A model generated the notes under the pieces. That model had not been told where the DNA came from and searched no databases. It worked only from the letters and a program-made list of their open reading frames with translations. Made by a program: the position numbers and the translations under genes. Of a DNA stretch of 64,000 nt, positions 1 to 11,900 are shown piece after piece (positions within the stretch are counted from its first letter, which is position 1; every line of letters starts with the position of its first letter). Source of the stretch: Pomacea canaliculata (Eukaryota; Mollusca; Gastropoda; Architaenioglossa; Ampullariidae); the NCBI RefSeq assembly GCF_003073045.1, contig NC_037598.1, forward strand, positions 13,244,486 to 13,308,485, written 5' to 3'.

Positions 1-219
1 GTCTTCCAGGTGTCATAAGCCCATTCCTGTGTATCCGTGTATAGGGCTGATCCTGTTTACACTGGAGCTTTACTTTCACACATTCCACCAGCTCTTACCA
101 TGAAATTAAAACTCGGTCATATCCCAATATGTTTGAAGCATGACTTACACGTAAGAATGAATAAACGTTCGTCTCATATGTGAACACAGACAGTAGGAGA
201 AACAATGTTTACTCTACGG

Positions 220-1969
220 CAGGGGTGTCAAACACCCGGCCCGCGGGCCACATCCGGCCCGCCAGGAAATTTTCCCTGGCCCGCGAATGAATTTTAGTAA
301 ATCATTGTTAATGGCCCGGCGACAAGTAGAAGGCAAACAACAGAAAAGTTCCGTCGAGGACAGCAAGAGATGGGATGAGTTTAGTGAAGTTTATATAGAT
401 CACCAACAGTGCACTGGTCAAGTTACCACCGCTCCTGTTAATGACCAGAATGGATGGTGAAGGCGGGGCCCATAAATCTGACCTGTGACACGGGACACCC
501 TGCTCTGAACACAGGCCGCGGGTCGAAGATTTTTAGTACCTGTTAACTTCCCTGAATCGGTCCGAGATCAAAGGGTTGCTAGGGTCAACCCACGTGTATG
601 ATGAGGCAGCTCAGCCTCAGACTAGTAGAAACTCATCACTTTCTGACTCTTAAGTTGTGAGAAGCAAACTTGTGTAGATCAAGTTGGTGGGAGTATAGCT
701 TCTCCAAGGACTTATATATATATACCATCTGGAATTATGTGTGCGAACTGTGCATGATACGTGTGAACTGTGAATTATACAAGTGGACTGTGGATGATAA
801 GTGCCAACTGTGGAATACTGACTGTCAAGAGTTAATGACTGCCGGCAAAGAGATAAGTATCCGAGTATAAACAGCAAGCCATGGTGTAGAAATAATTGCT
901 GCTTGTGTATTGATAATTTGTGTCTTTTTTGCCTAATTATTTTTTTTTTACATACATTTACTGATGCAATAACATCACATGTCATAGCAAATAGTACTGA
1001 GCAGAGCAGAGCACGCGATTGTTTATTAGAATTAATTGAAAGCTGTGTGTAGTGTGTGAACTTAACGCTAGTCGTAGATATTGGTGCGCCATCTGTCGGG
1101 GAACAAAGGCAGATGATCAGAGCTAAGCACGTGTTGTGACTTTTCTAAAGACTTTTACTTACTGTTAATTTACTTAATAAAGATCGAGAACATTACACTG
1201 TGTAGTGAAGGGATTTTTGTAATTTCAATACCAATCAAATTTTAAATTAAAGCTAGCCGTTAAAATGGCCAAGAGAAAAGTTGATTTTGAAAACAGTCTT
1301 TCAAAGCCAATGGGAGGCTGACTACATGTTTACTGATATCAGCGGTAAACCAGTATGTCTACTTTGTGGAGATACAATAGCTGTGACCAAAGAATGCAAT
1401 CTGAGACGGCATTACGAGACTAAACATCAGGACAAGTTGTAAAGCCTGAATGCAGAACAGAAGCTAAAGAAAGTGTAATGAGTGACTGAAGGCACAGTAC
1501 GACTGTGTGGGGGCTGCATAGTTCACTCATTCCCTCCCACAAACGATGCCCCAGCTTCGTCTACATGCGGCTCGAATCTTGAGCATGTTTGGCAGCACAT
1601 ATTTGTGTGAGCAACTTTTCTCTGTGATGAAGATCAACAAAACATCACACAGGAGTCGTCTTACTGAAGTACACTTTCAGTCCATCTTCAGAATCTCCAC
1701 AACACAGAAACTTACTCCAAACATAAACAAACTTGTTGTCAAGAAAAGATGTCAAACGTCCACTTCTGACAAAATAAATTAAAAAGAAAAACTGCTAAGC
1801 CTTGGTTTGTATGATTTTGTTTACACAAAATTAATAACAAAAAGTTCTTTTTTTTTTTTTTTTTAGTGTTCAATAAGAAAGTTATCGAACTTAAATAATA
1901 ACCTTCGGCCCGCCACCTTGTGTGTGATGAGAGATTTGGCCCGCTGGGTAATTGAGTTTGACACCCCTG
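220..1969 (+). mobile_element. hAT DNA transposon, internally deleted, with perfect 8-bp target duplication
   Basis: The left end reads CAGGGGTGTCAAAC and the right end is its inverted complement (terminal inverted repeat of at least 14 bp). The element is flanked on both sides by the identical 8-bp direct repeat CTCTACGG (212-219 and 1970-1977), the target-site length of hAT transposons. GGCCCG-rich subterminal sequence is present at both ends. The 1.75-kb interior keeps only the N-terminal BED finger and the C-terminal dimerisation region of a transposase, so this copy is non-autonomous. It lies in the first intron of gene D. The family resemblance is to the GTF2IRD2-type hAT group (from memory, not searched). 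Confidence 0.93.
1265..1782 (+). pseudogene. remnant hAT transposase (BED zinc finger plus hAT C-terminal dimerisation region)
   Basis: An ATG at 1265 opens a short frame that stops at once. A +1 shift restores a BED-type zinc finger (about 1310-1441) with a CLLCG cysteine pair and a later HYETKH histidine pair. The frame then stops, and the catalytic core is missing. A second open stretch, 1546-1782, carries the hAT dimerisation signature, with FGSTYLCEQLFSVMK followed by a conserved basic tail. The order finger then dimerisation region with the middle lost is what an internally deleted hAT copy should look like. It cannot encode an active transposase. Confidence 0.85.
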
Positions 1970-2082
1970 CTCTACGGGGTGTTGAGTGATGTCTGTAATT
2001 ATAAGATAATGATTTGCATATAAAGTACAGTAGTAGTAGTTGTACTACACAAAACGTGATCTGAAATGCTGACAATACTCAC

Positions 2083-2188
2083 TCATGTGTTCCAGTTGCT
2101 GCCAAGGAACAAACTGTGAAGCAGCAAAAATATTTTGAGTAACTACACACAGTATCACAATCCACGTCCCCACACGACCCGCCATCAT
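2083..2188 (-). CDS. gene D, first exon only: signal peptide of an EGF/lectin receptor paralogue
   Basis: On the minus strand, two adjacent ATGs (2188 and 2185) open a signal peptide with hydrophobic core TWIVILCVV, followed by a polar stretch ending LEHM. The exon leaves in phase 1 at a perfect GTGAGT donor, as in all its paralogues. It is nearly identical to gene A exon 1 (42891-42996), and intron and upstream sequence are also shared. The rest of the gene runs off the left edge of the window. By homology the product is a secreted or type I membrane EGF-repeat protein. Its downstream domains cannot be seen here. A hAT transposon occupies the visible part of its first intron. Confidence 0.72.
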
Positions 2189-2262
2189 AGCCACAGCTAC
2201 TTGGGTTCATATCTTCCTGGTTCACAAGACGGAAGTTTGCCGATGACACTTTTATCTCGAAG
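2189..2262 (-). promoter_or_regulatory. gene D proximal promoter/5' leader with ETS-like and GATA-like sites
   Basis: Read on the minus strand, CAGGAAG (plus-strand cttcctg, 2213-2219) lies about 25 bp upstream of the start codon, and an AGATAA GATA-like site (2252-2257) lies about 65 bp upstream. The same arrangement is seen at the other five paralogues. Function is inferred from motif and position only. Confidence 0.35.
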
Positions 2263-3051
2263 CTCTCGTAGGAACAGGCGATCGAGACATGAAAACCCTT
2301 CGTTGGCATTATGCATGCTTTGTAATAGTGATAACAAATGGGACATGCTGAAAATGTGTACAAGGTGGTGTGTTTGTTTGTGTGTGTGTGTGCATATATA
2401 TATATAAATCTTTTAGTGTCTGTTATCTTATAACACTAAGCCATCAACAATTATCATCTCATATGCTGATTGAAACATTCGTTTCACGCATGGTGGAAAT
2501 CGCTTTCCTTTCACAAAATTCAGTTGCAGACCAACATTACATATGACCATCAGTCAAATAACATAAAATATAAATTTACTTAGCCAATGCTATTTTCTGT
2601 ACGATAATCAGTATATTCATATTTATTTAAATTTATAAAAATGTACACCGATTGACAATGCAACGCATGATGTGCATGAAGATTGTCTGATCACCCTACT
2701 TCTGACAGCTGGGTGTCAAGCTGCCCTGTGGGCGACTGTACATGTTACAAACACGATCTCGAATGAGACCGATACGTGGAAGTAAGAAAGCGAAGGGATG
2801 TCTCCGATTGTACAGAGAAGCCGACTGCAAAGGTACAGACATTACAACGATCGTCATTCAGGTCACAAACAAACAGTTTCATTCAGGATGTGGGGGCTCG
2901 TCGTATCTTATCAAGTTTCTTGTCGTCTGTCAGCTCTCGTAAACAGCAGGAAGCTGTTATCGACAATTACCATTTCTCTAGTTTTTAGTTTAAATAATAA
3001 ATACCCGTTATTGCCTGACTGTGACACTTTATCATCGCCCTGTGCTCTTAC

Positions 3052-3158
3052 ACTAACACAGAGGAGGCTGTCAACCTGATTTACACTGACATGTCCCGTT
3101 AGTCGTGCTGCATGTGTCATGACATCCTTCACTACAGGTGTTGTGACAGCTGAGCAGT
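3052..3158 (-). pseudogene. degenerate EGF-like exon
   Basis: Minus-strand relic of an EGF exon. It keeps a CTACAG acceptor and a GTAAGA donor-like end. A deletion near the first cysteines shifts the frame, and the remainder contains stop codons. It is 107 nt long against the usual 129-132 nt. Equivalent dead copies lie at 43673-43794 and 48434-48554. Confidence 0.7.
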
Positions 3159-3446
3159 CTGTAGATATCAGACCACGTCAACTTTATATTACACATTGTA
3201 AATATCTGTCTAATTGACAGTTTGTAAATACTGCATATTTTAAATAATAACTTTTTAAAAAAGTTCCAGCATGGTAATGTTTAACTTGTTTCAAATTCAT
3301 GTTTCATTAAAAAGGTAGCAAACTCTGTTTTCACCCTCGCCACCGACTTGATTTCAGTTGTCTTCCCAGCGGTTTACATATCGTATCATTCAAAAGCCAT
3401 TGAAGATACTTTAAGAAGTCAGACTTACTGTCCCCATCTCTGACAG

Positions 3447-3580
3447 ACTGCTCAGCCGGTCACCACAACACATCTACAGACTGTCAAAATACCTGTGGTG
3501 GAGGATGTCATGACACGTGTAGCAGGACTGACAGGACATGTCAGTGTCAACCAAGATGGCAGCCTCCTCTGTGTCAATGA
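3447..3580 (+). pseudogene. degenerate plus-strand EGF-like exon (gene F type)
   Basis: After an intact acceptor (CTGACAG) the frame encodes a complete eight-cysteine EGF module, but it runs into TGA where the functional copy in gene F (62733-62864) has its GTAAGA donor. The donor GGTAAG has become TGAAAG. With no signal-peptide or membrane exon in phase around it, this is a stranded, dead exon copy lying antisense to the neighbouring minus-strand genes. Confidence 0.75.
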
Positions 3581-4969
3581 AAGATCATAATAGCTTTGCT
3601 GGACGGGGCTGAAGTCAGGTACACGTGTCTATAGATGATGGTGTCACCTTAAGTGTCATATTTTGTGTCAGTGAATTAACACACTTTGGACTGTTAAGTC
3701 TCCACATCCACTCAGCATCTAAGAACACGTGGAATTAGTGCGTGCGACTGTGTATTCGTGAACGCACAGGTGTGTATGTCTGTGTGTGACTGTGTGTAAA
3801 TAACGGACGATTGGTATCTTAAACACTTCAGAATTCTGTGTAGTTCAGTTTTTTCGCAAGGATATACAAATTGTTTGGATTGTTGGATAAACGAATCGTT
3901 TGGTAGTCGGGTTTCCGCACTAGTTAGTGAAGATTGCAATGCTTGGAAGACTGTGTGTGTTTATTTGTTCCTCACGCACTATTTATAGAGCTTCGAACAT
4001 TTTTTTCTTTATTATAATTTCTGTACTGTTGAGGTGTAAAGCCTTGTGTATACCTACAATATCTACCTGTGTAGGGTCCCTGTGCATGTCGGAAAGACAA
4101 TGAAGTTGTCCGCTAAAGGCAAAAGAAACTGAAGGAGGCCGCTTACACAGAGTACACGGGGTACATCTAACGTTAGGTCTTAAGGTCTCAGGGGCGAGAA
4201 CTCTGACAGAACTGTACCGCAGTGTGTGCGGGTGGTTGACTTTTTCTTATTACCTCCCTTACAAGCTTCTCGTTAACTCGTACTTCTGCTTGAGTTTGTT
4301 CTGTTTTCTTGTGTGTATTCGTATGTCTTTTTTCACTTTTTTTCATTTTTCGAAATTCGGTATTTTCTGAGAAACTTGTATCAGCCAAGGTGTGGTCAAC
4401 CATGAGGTTAGCGGTACTAACGTTTGAAATTTGAACAGGCGAGGAACTGTTTTTTGTTAATTTCCCGGAAAGTGTGTTTCTCCTTTCAATTTTATCTTTG
4501 AGGCATTAATAAGTTATACAAAAGGAGTATTTTGAGCGGGATATTCGTCACCAATCGGGTAGTTCTTAAACAAATATGTTATTCCTAGTTATTACTCCTT
4601 TAATCTCTTATACTTAATTCTCTTCACGTCAGCAAGATAAATACATTAGTCAAGAAACAAAAATAACAATAACAAGGACCATTTAAAACAAATCATTATA
4701 AAAATTATACGTTAAAAATATTTTATTATTAAATTACATATATGTATATTATTTAAACAATTGATATCTTCACACTTATCTACTTCAGAAACTGAAGCAC
4801 AAAATCACTTTGGTAAAATAATAATACCTGATTGATAATACATAAATAAGGGCATGACTGCCCCAAGTAGTATTCTTATCATTGTGCATATTTATCCCAC
4901 TTGCACTTCATACAAATGTAACATTACAATGACTGGCCTAACTAAAGACTGTAAATACGACAGTGGGTA

Positions 4970-5185
4970 CAGTTTAAGCCACGTATTCTGTTCACTCTGG
5001 TCATCGTTGCTGTCGCTGCTGTGACACTGAGACGAATGTCGGCGACTCAGCTGACATCCCTGGAGAGTCTTGCCCAGGTACGTGAATCTGTGTACGTCCT
5101 CAAGCTCTACACTGTTGTTCTCCACTTTTAACTGTCCAATTATGTTTACCGTTAGTTTATTCCTCTCTGTGCGAATTTCCATCCC
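4970..5185 (-). mobile_element. degenerate non-LTR retrotransposon fragment (reverse-transcriptase C-terminal part)
   Basis: The minus-strand translation contains VELEDVHRFTYLGKTLQG, which resembles the FxYLG segment near the end of RTE-like and endonuclease-type reverse transcriptases. After a frameshift it continues into a region resembling the following R-x-A-x-x-x-T-R-x-N-R-I stretch. A copy in the same relative position lies at 24990-25178, so insertion predates the duplication that produced genes B and C. Confidence 0.5.
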
Positions 5186-5700
5186 GTTGTTGCTCTCGTT
5201 GCTTGCAAGCTTGTTTGTGAGTTCCTGTAACTCACTGCCTACCGTTAGTCGTCTGTAAAGCGTAGGTTACATAGTGGCCTCCCTTTGGTAGACACTTAGA
5301 TGTGATGGTTTGGGGACCTTCAGGCATACGGAGACAGATATAGATAAACAAAACACCATGTGTGCGATTTTAGTGTCCTGAGAATGCCTATGCTAGGGAG
5401 CTTACTAGAAGCTAGCAAACTATTCGACTTTCACAAGTACATAGGATACATTGCTTCCAAAATTGTTTTGATATGCCTGAGTGCTCTCGGGTTTTCAAAC
5501 GAGCAGTGTAAAATTTCACTCATATCGATGAACATATTTCTCTGCTTTAATGCTTACCCTGGGTGTGAGCTCATAGACTCGCACCTTTTAGACTTGTAGC
5601 AAGGAAAGAGGTTCTGGAAAATATGTGGGATAATAGTCCTGGCAGACGAAGAGACGGTATTGTCTTGGTATAATATGCTAAGACAAGCTCAGGCAATAAT
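5186..5700. other. gene C 3' flank, no gene seen
   Basis: Short open frames only, none with recognisable domains. Compared with the gene B copy, where the RT fragment abuts the stop codon (25178/25181), about 0.5 kb of extra sequence lies here. Either gene C gained it or gene B lost it. Confidence 0.4.
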
Positions 5701-5915
5701 TCATTCATTCATTAGTATCTTTCTTGTGTTGATGTAATCACTAGGTGCCGCACTTTCCTTGCCCTTATTCTGGAATCGAAGAGAGGTGTAGGCGGATTTG
5801 TTGTCGTCATTAAGAGCTTTAAGTTCGTCGTACACGTTGTTGCTGTGGTCTGCTGTATCTTCTGAAGATGTCGTGCCACGTGGTTCTGCTGGGTGTGTCG
5901 TGGTCGAAGAAGTAC
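5701..5915 (-). CDS. gene C last exon: cytoplasmic tail with ITAM-like motif
   Basis: The exon enters in phase 1 after a TTGCAG acceptor and ends at a TGA at 5701-5703. The tail contains YDELKALNDDNKSAYTSL, that is YxxL, ten residues, then YxxL, close to an immunoreceptor tyrosine-based activation motif. DYINT lies near the C terminus and fits a pYxN Grb2-type SH2 site. A run of Ser/Thr (TSSEDT) precedes it. No NPxY motif, used by CED-1 and Draper to bind CED-6, is present. Homologous exons end genes B (25181-25392) and A (33744-33949). Confidence 0.82.
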
Positions 5916-8900
5916 CTGCAATTAGGATATCATCGCGATCAATTTTTACAAATAACATGAATTTTGGGAGAATTTAAACAGTCTCCTATTTTATTTATAT
6001 TAGTTCTTTTGGCAGCAGTGGTTTATTCAGTTGTTTACTGAGATATCTTGTTTCAATGTATGAGGATACTGCCACAATTATTAACAAGTTAAGTTCAGAA
6101 CCAGTTGCTATAGTAACCGATCAACTGGATAAATATGCCAATCATAGAAACAAATACCTAGATCAGAGGTCACGGAGGTTTTAACAGGTGAACCGTGTGT
6201 GGCAGAGGGCTGATGACATCTGGATAGTCTCAACCTCCTGAAGAAATAAAATTATTAACATTATACAAATTAAATAATTAAAGAGTACATGCTGCACATA
6301 TCACCCGTAGACATTTTTATCCTAAAATAAGCAACAACCAACAGGGGTAAGAAAAGAAGTTGAAGATTTGTTATTAATAGATCGGTTTATATTCTCTTCA
6401 ATTTTATATTTCTGGGTGTCATTTTATTTGTATAAACCTTTTAATCTGCGGAGATCACTCGTTACTAAAGTCTTCGCACTGTTCGTCATACATCGTTCCC
6501 TATAATCATTGTTATCGATATTATTATGTAGATCTTCATGCAAGAAATGTGTATAGAATCTTGACAATAAGGAGGGATAAGAGAAAGAAGGTGAAAACTC
6601 TTGGCTGTTGATTATAAAATGACAGGTGAACACTGTCCTCATCTCCTACACTTAGTGTGCGGTGATCGCTCCTTATTAACGGCTTGTAACTAAAGACTTC
6701 CCATTGCTTTTGTCTGAAATGATTGACTGATTGTAGTGAATTACAATAAGGTGGACAGTGTAGTGACATCCCTGCTGGTTAGGACAGTGCGCTATACAGA
6801 AGATGTCGTCGTCCTCATCGTCATTATCATCAATTAACGTGTAAAAGGCGATAAAAATATGTGAAAGACATTTTTTTTATTGATGAGTATTAAACTTTGT
6901 GCCTCTGTTGCTATGCATTCATCGCCCTCTACGCTCATTGTTGTTACTTTAAATCACGGCCTTTGACTGTCGTGAAATACTTTGATGTGTACAACTCAAT
7001 GAGTTTGCCTGCTGGCTGTGATCTATCCCTAAATAAATAAAATTAGTAGTAAAGTAGCATGATGTAATTAGCTCTTTCTAGAAAACGGTCAGTGCGACTA
7101 AAGCAAGGCAGAAAATCCATCGAGAAAAATGTGGAGTACAGCTTGTTTTCATAATATTTTAGCAGAAAACGATGATACGTAGAAAAAAGCAGAGCATTAC
7201 AATATTAAGTATTTTATTTCTGGAACTTTAGGTTGGTTATATGTACTGGTAAAGGGGGCTATGCTGGGAGAGAAAAGTACATTATTTTATCAACTTACAA
7301 TCTGGTGAGGAAACCTAGAATAAAGAAGACGATGGCACAGCTGACTGCAATACCGGCCACTGGACTAACTCCAATCAAAGCCTCTTTATCATCTCTAGAT
7401 GATGTCATAACTGGACAAAAGTGTAGGAAAATGTAGCTTATATAAAATAAGTGAAACAGTGACTGACTGTCCCTCTGTTCCCGTATTTTTGTCCGCTGGT
7501 TTGTCTGTCCTTCGTTTCGGTTTAATACTTGTATTGTTTCCTTGCATCATTGTAAATTACGGTCAGTTAATACCTTGTTTAATATTTGTTTTTCAGTAAG
7601 AAATTCTAAATTTTGAACTTCTATGATCTCTATAAATGAATGCGTCTCAAGTCAGAATGCCATTTTTTTATATAGAGACGCAAACTATACATGGAAATAA
7701 TATTAGATATAATTGAATGTATAAATTTCTTGTAATAGAAAATATCTATCCTGGACTTTTCACTACTAACCGTATTTGGTGCACATGTAATCGCATCTAC
7801 CAGCTCAGTATACCTGATGTATTCTTACATTGACACAGAGGTGGCTGCCATCCTGTCTGACACTGACATGTCCCGTCAGTCCTGCTACACGTGTCATGAC
7901 ATCCTTCACCACAGGTGTTTTGACAGTCGTGAGACACGTTGTAGTGACCGGCTGAGCAATCTGTCAACATTATTGTATACAACTTAATATGCCTTAAAGG
8001 TTGCTTTAATGGTCTGTGTTTGCAATTATCTTTAACATTTACGAGATACGTGCATCTAAATATATTTCTACAGCTTCAAAACCTATTTTGTTTATCGCCA
8101 GTATTCAATTCAATTCAATTCAATTCAACTTTATTATCTCAACGAGGAGAAATTGCAAGACGTAGTGAAACAACTGGCTTATAATAAAACCTTGATTCCA
8201 CTCAAACCAATAAACTATTATATCACACAAACATCTACAATCCATATAAATAACCCAACTAAATAAGACAGAAACATCACTAATACTATATTCACAAAAA
8301 CACACACCCACACCCACACACTCACAAATCCCTACAGCACTTGTTAAGCAAGACAACAGACTTATTTATAAAACTATTCCTGGAACGGGCAGTAAAGCTC
8401 TTGGAACATTATACCGTCTCTTGGATGGAAGAAGGTTATAATACTGAGCTAACACATGTGTACTATCTTTCACAATCACTCTCGCTTTCCGTATTACTCG
8501 TCTTTCATACAACTCACTCAGACACTCCTGCTTCTCCCCAATCACCCTCCCGCTCACACTCACAACTCTATCTAACACATTCCTATTACTAGCCCTTGAT
8601 CCTCCATACCAACATAAAAATCCAAATGTCAACACAGACTCAAGAAAACATCTATAAAAAGAACTTAAAACCTTCTTGTTGACATTCAGTGAACGGAGTT
8701 TTTGTAAACAGTACAATCTAGATTCACATTGACATTTCTTGTGAATGACCTCTGTGTTGGTGTTAAAAGTGAGTTTGTCGTCGATCACAGTTCCTAGATA
8801 TAGAGTATATCATGAATTTTGTAATAGATTCTTTTTTCGCACCATGTTATTCCATTTATATGAGTGTATAACCTAATTTATATAACCTAAGTAAAACGTG

Positions 8901-11900
8901 ATAGTAAGAGTTGTGTAGGAAATTAACCATGTGCACGTGAGGTGAATTTCTCGTCAACAGAGGCGACCAGTAAAACTCAGTTAAATGATATTAAGTCTTT
9001 TATTTCTGGAACTTTAGGTTTGTTATATGTACTGGTAAAGGGGACTATGCTGGGAAAAGTACATTATTTTATCAACTCACTGAGGAAACCTAGAATAAAA
9101 AAGACGATGGAACAGCCGACTGCAATACCGGCCACTGGACCAGCTCCAATCAAAGCCTCTTTATCATCTCTAGATGACGTAATAACTGGACAAAAGTGTA
9201 GGAAAATGTAGCTTATATAAAATAAGGGAAACAGTGACTGACTGTCCCTCTGTTCCCGTGTGTTTGTCCGCTGGTTTGTCTGTCCTTCCTTTTTGTGTAA
9301 TACTTGTTTCTTTGCGTCATAGTAAATTACGGTCAGTTAATACCTTGTTTAATATTTGCTTTTCAGTGTGAAATTCTAAATTTTGAACTTCGATTCTCTC
9401 TATAAATGAATGCGCCTCAAGTCAGAATGCTATTTTTTTATTTAGAGACGCAAGCTATAAATTGAAATAGTATTAGACAAAAGTGAATGTAAATTTCTTG
9501 TAATAGAGTTCATCCATCCTGGAATTTTCACTACTAACCGTATTTGGTGCACATGTAATCGCATCTACCAGCTCAGTATACCTGATGTGTTCTTCCGTTG
9601 ACACTGAGGAGGCTGCCATCCTGTCTGACACTGACATGTCCCGTCAGTCCTGTTACATGTGTCGTGACATCCTTCACCACAGGTGTTTTGACAGTCGTTA
9701 GAAATGTTGTAGTGACCGGCTGAGCATTCTGTCAAGAATGTAGTATACAACTAAATATGCCTTAAAGGTTGCTTTAATGGTCTACGTTTGCAATGATCTT
9801 TAACATTTACGAGATACGTGCGTCTAAATATATTTCTACAGCTTCAAAACCTATTTTGTTTATCACCAGTCTATCATGAATTTTGTAATAGATGCTTTTT
9901 TCTCACCATGTTATCCTCTTTATATGAGTGTATAACCTAATTTATATAACCTAAGTAAAACTATGTGCACATGAGGTGAATTTCTCGTCAAAAGAGGATA
10001 CCAGTAAAACTCAGTTAAATGATGTGTACGAGCTCAGAATGGAAGCGATGACAGCATTTGAGTAATGGTACAGAGATACTTGAAACTAATGTCAGGAATG
10101 GGACATAGCAGACTGTCGATTCTCTATTTATTTAAATTTAACTTTATTAAAATGAATTCGTATATTGGTACTTAATTTAAATGCGAGATCTATTTTGCTA
10201 CGTGTCTTGATAAAGTCGGCTTATGGAAACAAGTTGTCATTATAAAGTTTGTCTTACGCTGACACAGAGGAGGCTGCCATCCTGGCCAACACTGACATGT
10301 CCCGTCAGTCCCACTGCAAGTGTCATGACATCCTCTACCACAGGTGTTTTGACAGTCGTTAGACATGTTGTAATGACCATGGGAGCAATCTGTTGACAAA
10401 CATTATATTTAAATATTTAATGCAAATAGTGTTCTAGGAGTAGTGACCTGTATATCAATTTGCTATAAACAGGAGGAAGTTGGACAAACTGAAAGATTAT
10501 ATATTGTTCTTTATTATACAACGTGCGTAATAGCCACTACGTGGATGATGCCTGTTTTTTCTCATTGGTGAGAGTCTCAGGCAATCTAAAAGCAATCTTG
10601 TTATCGCCCCAGGCCACACCTTCATCGATTTGACTTCATTTTTCCTCAAGCCAAGCTTCCCTGGCTCCCTTCATACCCTTCTGTATGGAACGATTAACCT
10701 TTCCGTGGCAATCGCTGCATCAAGTTTTACCAGCTTTTCACTTTTTATTGTTCGTTTGTGGTTATACATCAGTTTCTTCGAAAACCAGGGCTTTTTCTTC
10801 GTTTGATGACGTACACGAACCGTGTATTCTAACCACTTTTTAAGGCCCCAGAGGGTATTAACATGGCAGTCTGATCACCCCCACCCGACGCGCTAGAAAG
10901 AGATGACAACCGTAGGGTCCCACAGCTTTTCTAGGTCAAAGCAGTTGAGGTTTCTGGACATTCGGCGCTTCATCGACAGCATGAAGTCTATCAACGTGTA
11001 GGATGTAGTTTTTTAATTGTGTGCTTTCTTCAAATGGTAAACGAATGTTGAGATTGTAGATAATTTTCTGTTCTCTTACTTTTTTGGCCTTACCTGTGCA
11101 TTGTGGTCCTGTCCACCCGTTAGTACACCTGCAAGCTCCACTTTTGTCATCACACGTATTACTACACCCTGCACCACAGACAGTGCAGTTCTCTCCCCAG
11201 TACCCCGATGAACACACTGTAGTTACATGCACTGGAACCATGATTCAAGAAAAAAAATAAATACGTTTAACAATCACATAAAAATCATTATCCTTTTTCA
11301 TCTGGATGCAATCGAACTGCCATATTGATTTATTGACATGATGTTTCTTGTTATTACAATTTATAGCTGATGATGTTGTTGGTAGTAAAAATTTATTAAT
11401 GGAATTTATATTTTAGTTTTGTTATAAATATTGACAATTCTTTAATGTTAGCGCGTATGCATGATACCTTTAATAACTACTTGACCAATTGAATTAGATT
11501 ATTTTTATGAAAAATATATATTTCTGTGCTTTAGATTCTACCATTTCTTCCTTTACATAGTGATTTAACTTCTTCAATCTGTTTTTAGTTATTAATGTCA
11601 AAAGATTTTTTGAAGTAAATGTGTAAACAACACTTACTGACAAGATATATTTTGAGAAACCAGAATACTTTAGAAATTGTCATATTCGTATATCTTAAGC
11701 CTTTGAAGATGTAAAATAATAGAAAGCTTGATGAGCCTCTGACAAATTGTTATCATAGAGTTTAGTTAAAGTACCTTATGGTTGGCTATGTCTTAAATGT
11801 GCTTGAACGAATGTGAGCAAGAGAGAGAAAGAAGGAGAGTTCGAAAGAGTGTTTGGTAGAGAATTCAATTGGTATGAAATTCAAGTCACAAGATGCTGAT

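Larger units (their letters stand above)
2000..3865. repeat. duplicated block: gene D 5' region, paralogous to 42780-44515
   Basis: The sequence is collinear with 42780-44515. It includes the end of intron 1, exon 1, the upstream region, a damaged minus-strand EGF exon, a damaged plus-strand EGF exon and a GTGTGTATGTCTGTGTG tract. Part of the block (about 2700-3250) recurs a third time at about 48190-48640. The plus-strand part (3430-3865) is also paralogous to gene F sequence at 62700-63150. No intact gene other than gene D exon 1 is visible in it. A short TG/TA microsatellite lies at about 2371-2406. Confidence 0.8.
7200..9900. repeat. tandem duplication of an EGF-plus-transmembrane exon pair inside gene C
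   Basis: Sequence from about 7200 to 8100 (transmembrane exon 7299-7410, EGF exon 7814-7960, flanks) matches about 9000-9860 (9081-9185, 9582-9728, flanks) in order and orientation. The first copy was later split from its flank by a 0.7-kb LINE (8105-8803). Exons differ by few substitutions, and by an 11-nt loss at the 3' end of the upstream transmembrane exon. Confidence 0.85.

Noticed and set aside
2742..3000. Overlapping plus-strand frames with CLRLYREADCKGT, repeated at 43428 and 48190
   Set aside because: Weak resemblance to the start of the FTP second-half exon (KRM-x-C), but no acceptor, no conserved C-terminal strand and frames differ among copies. Kept only as part of the duplicated block.
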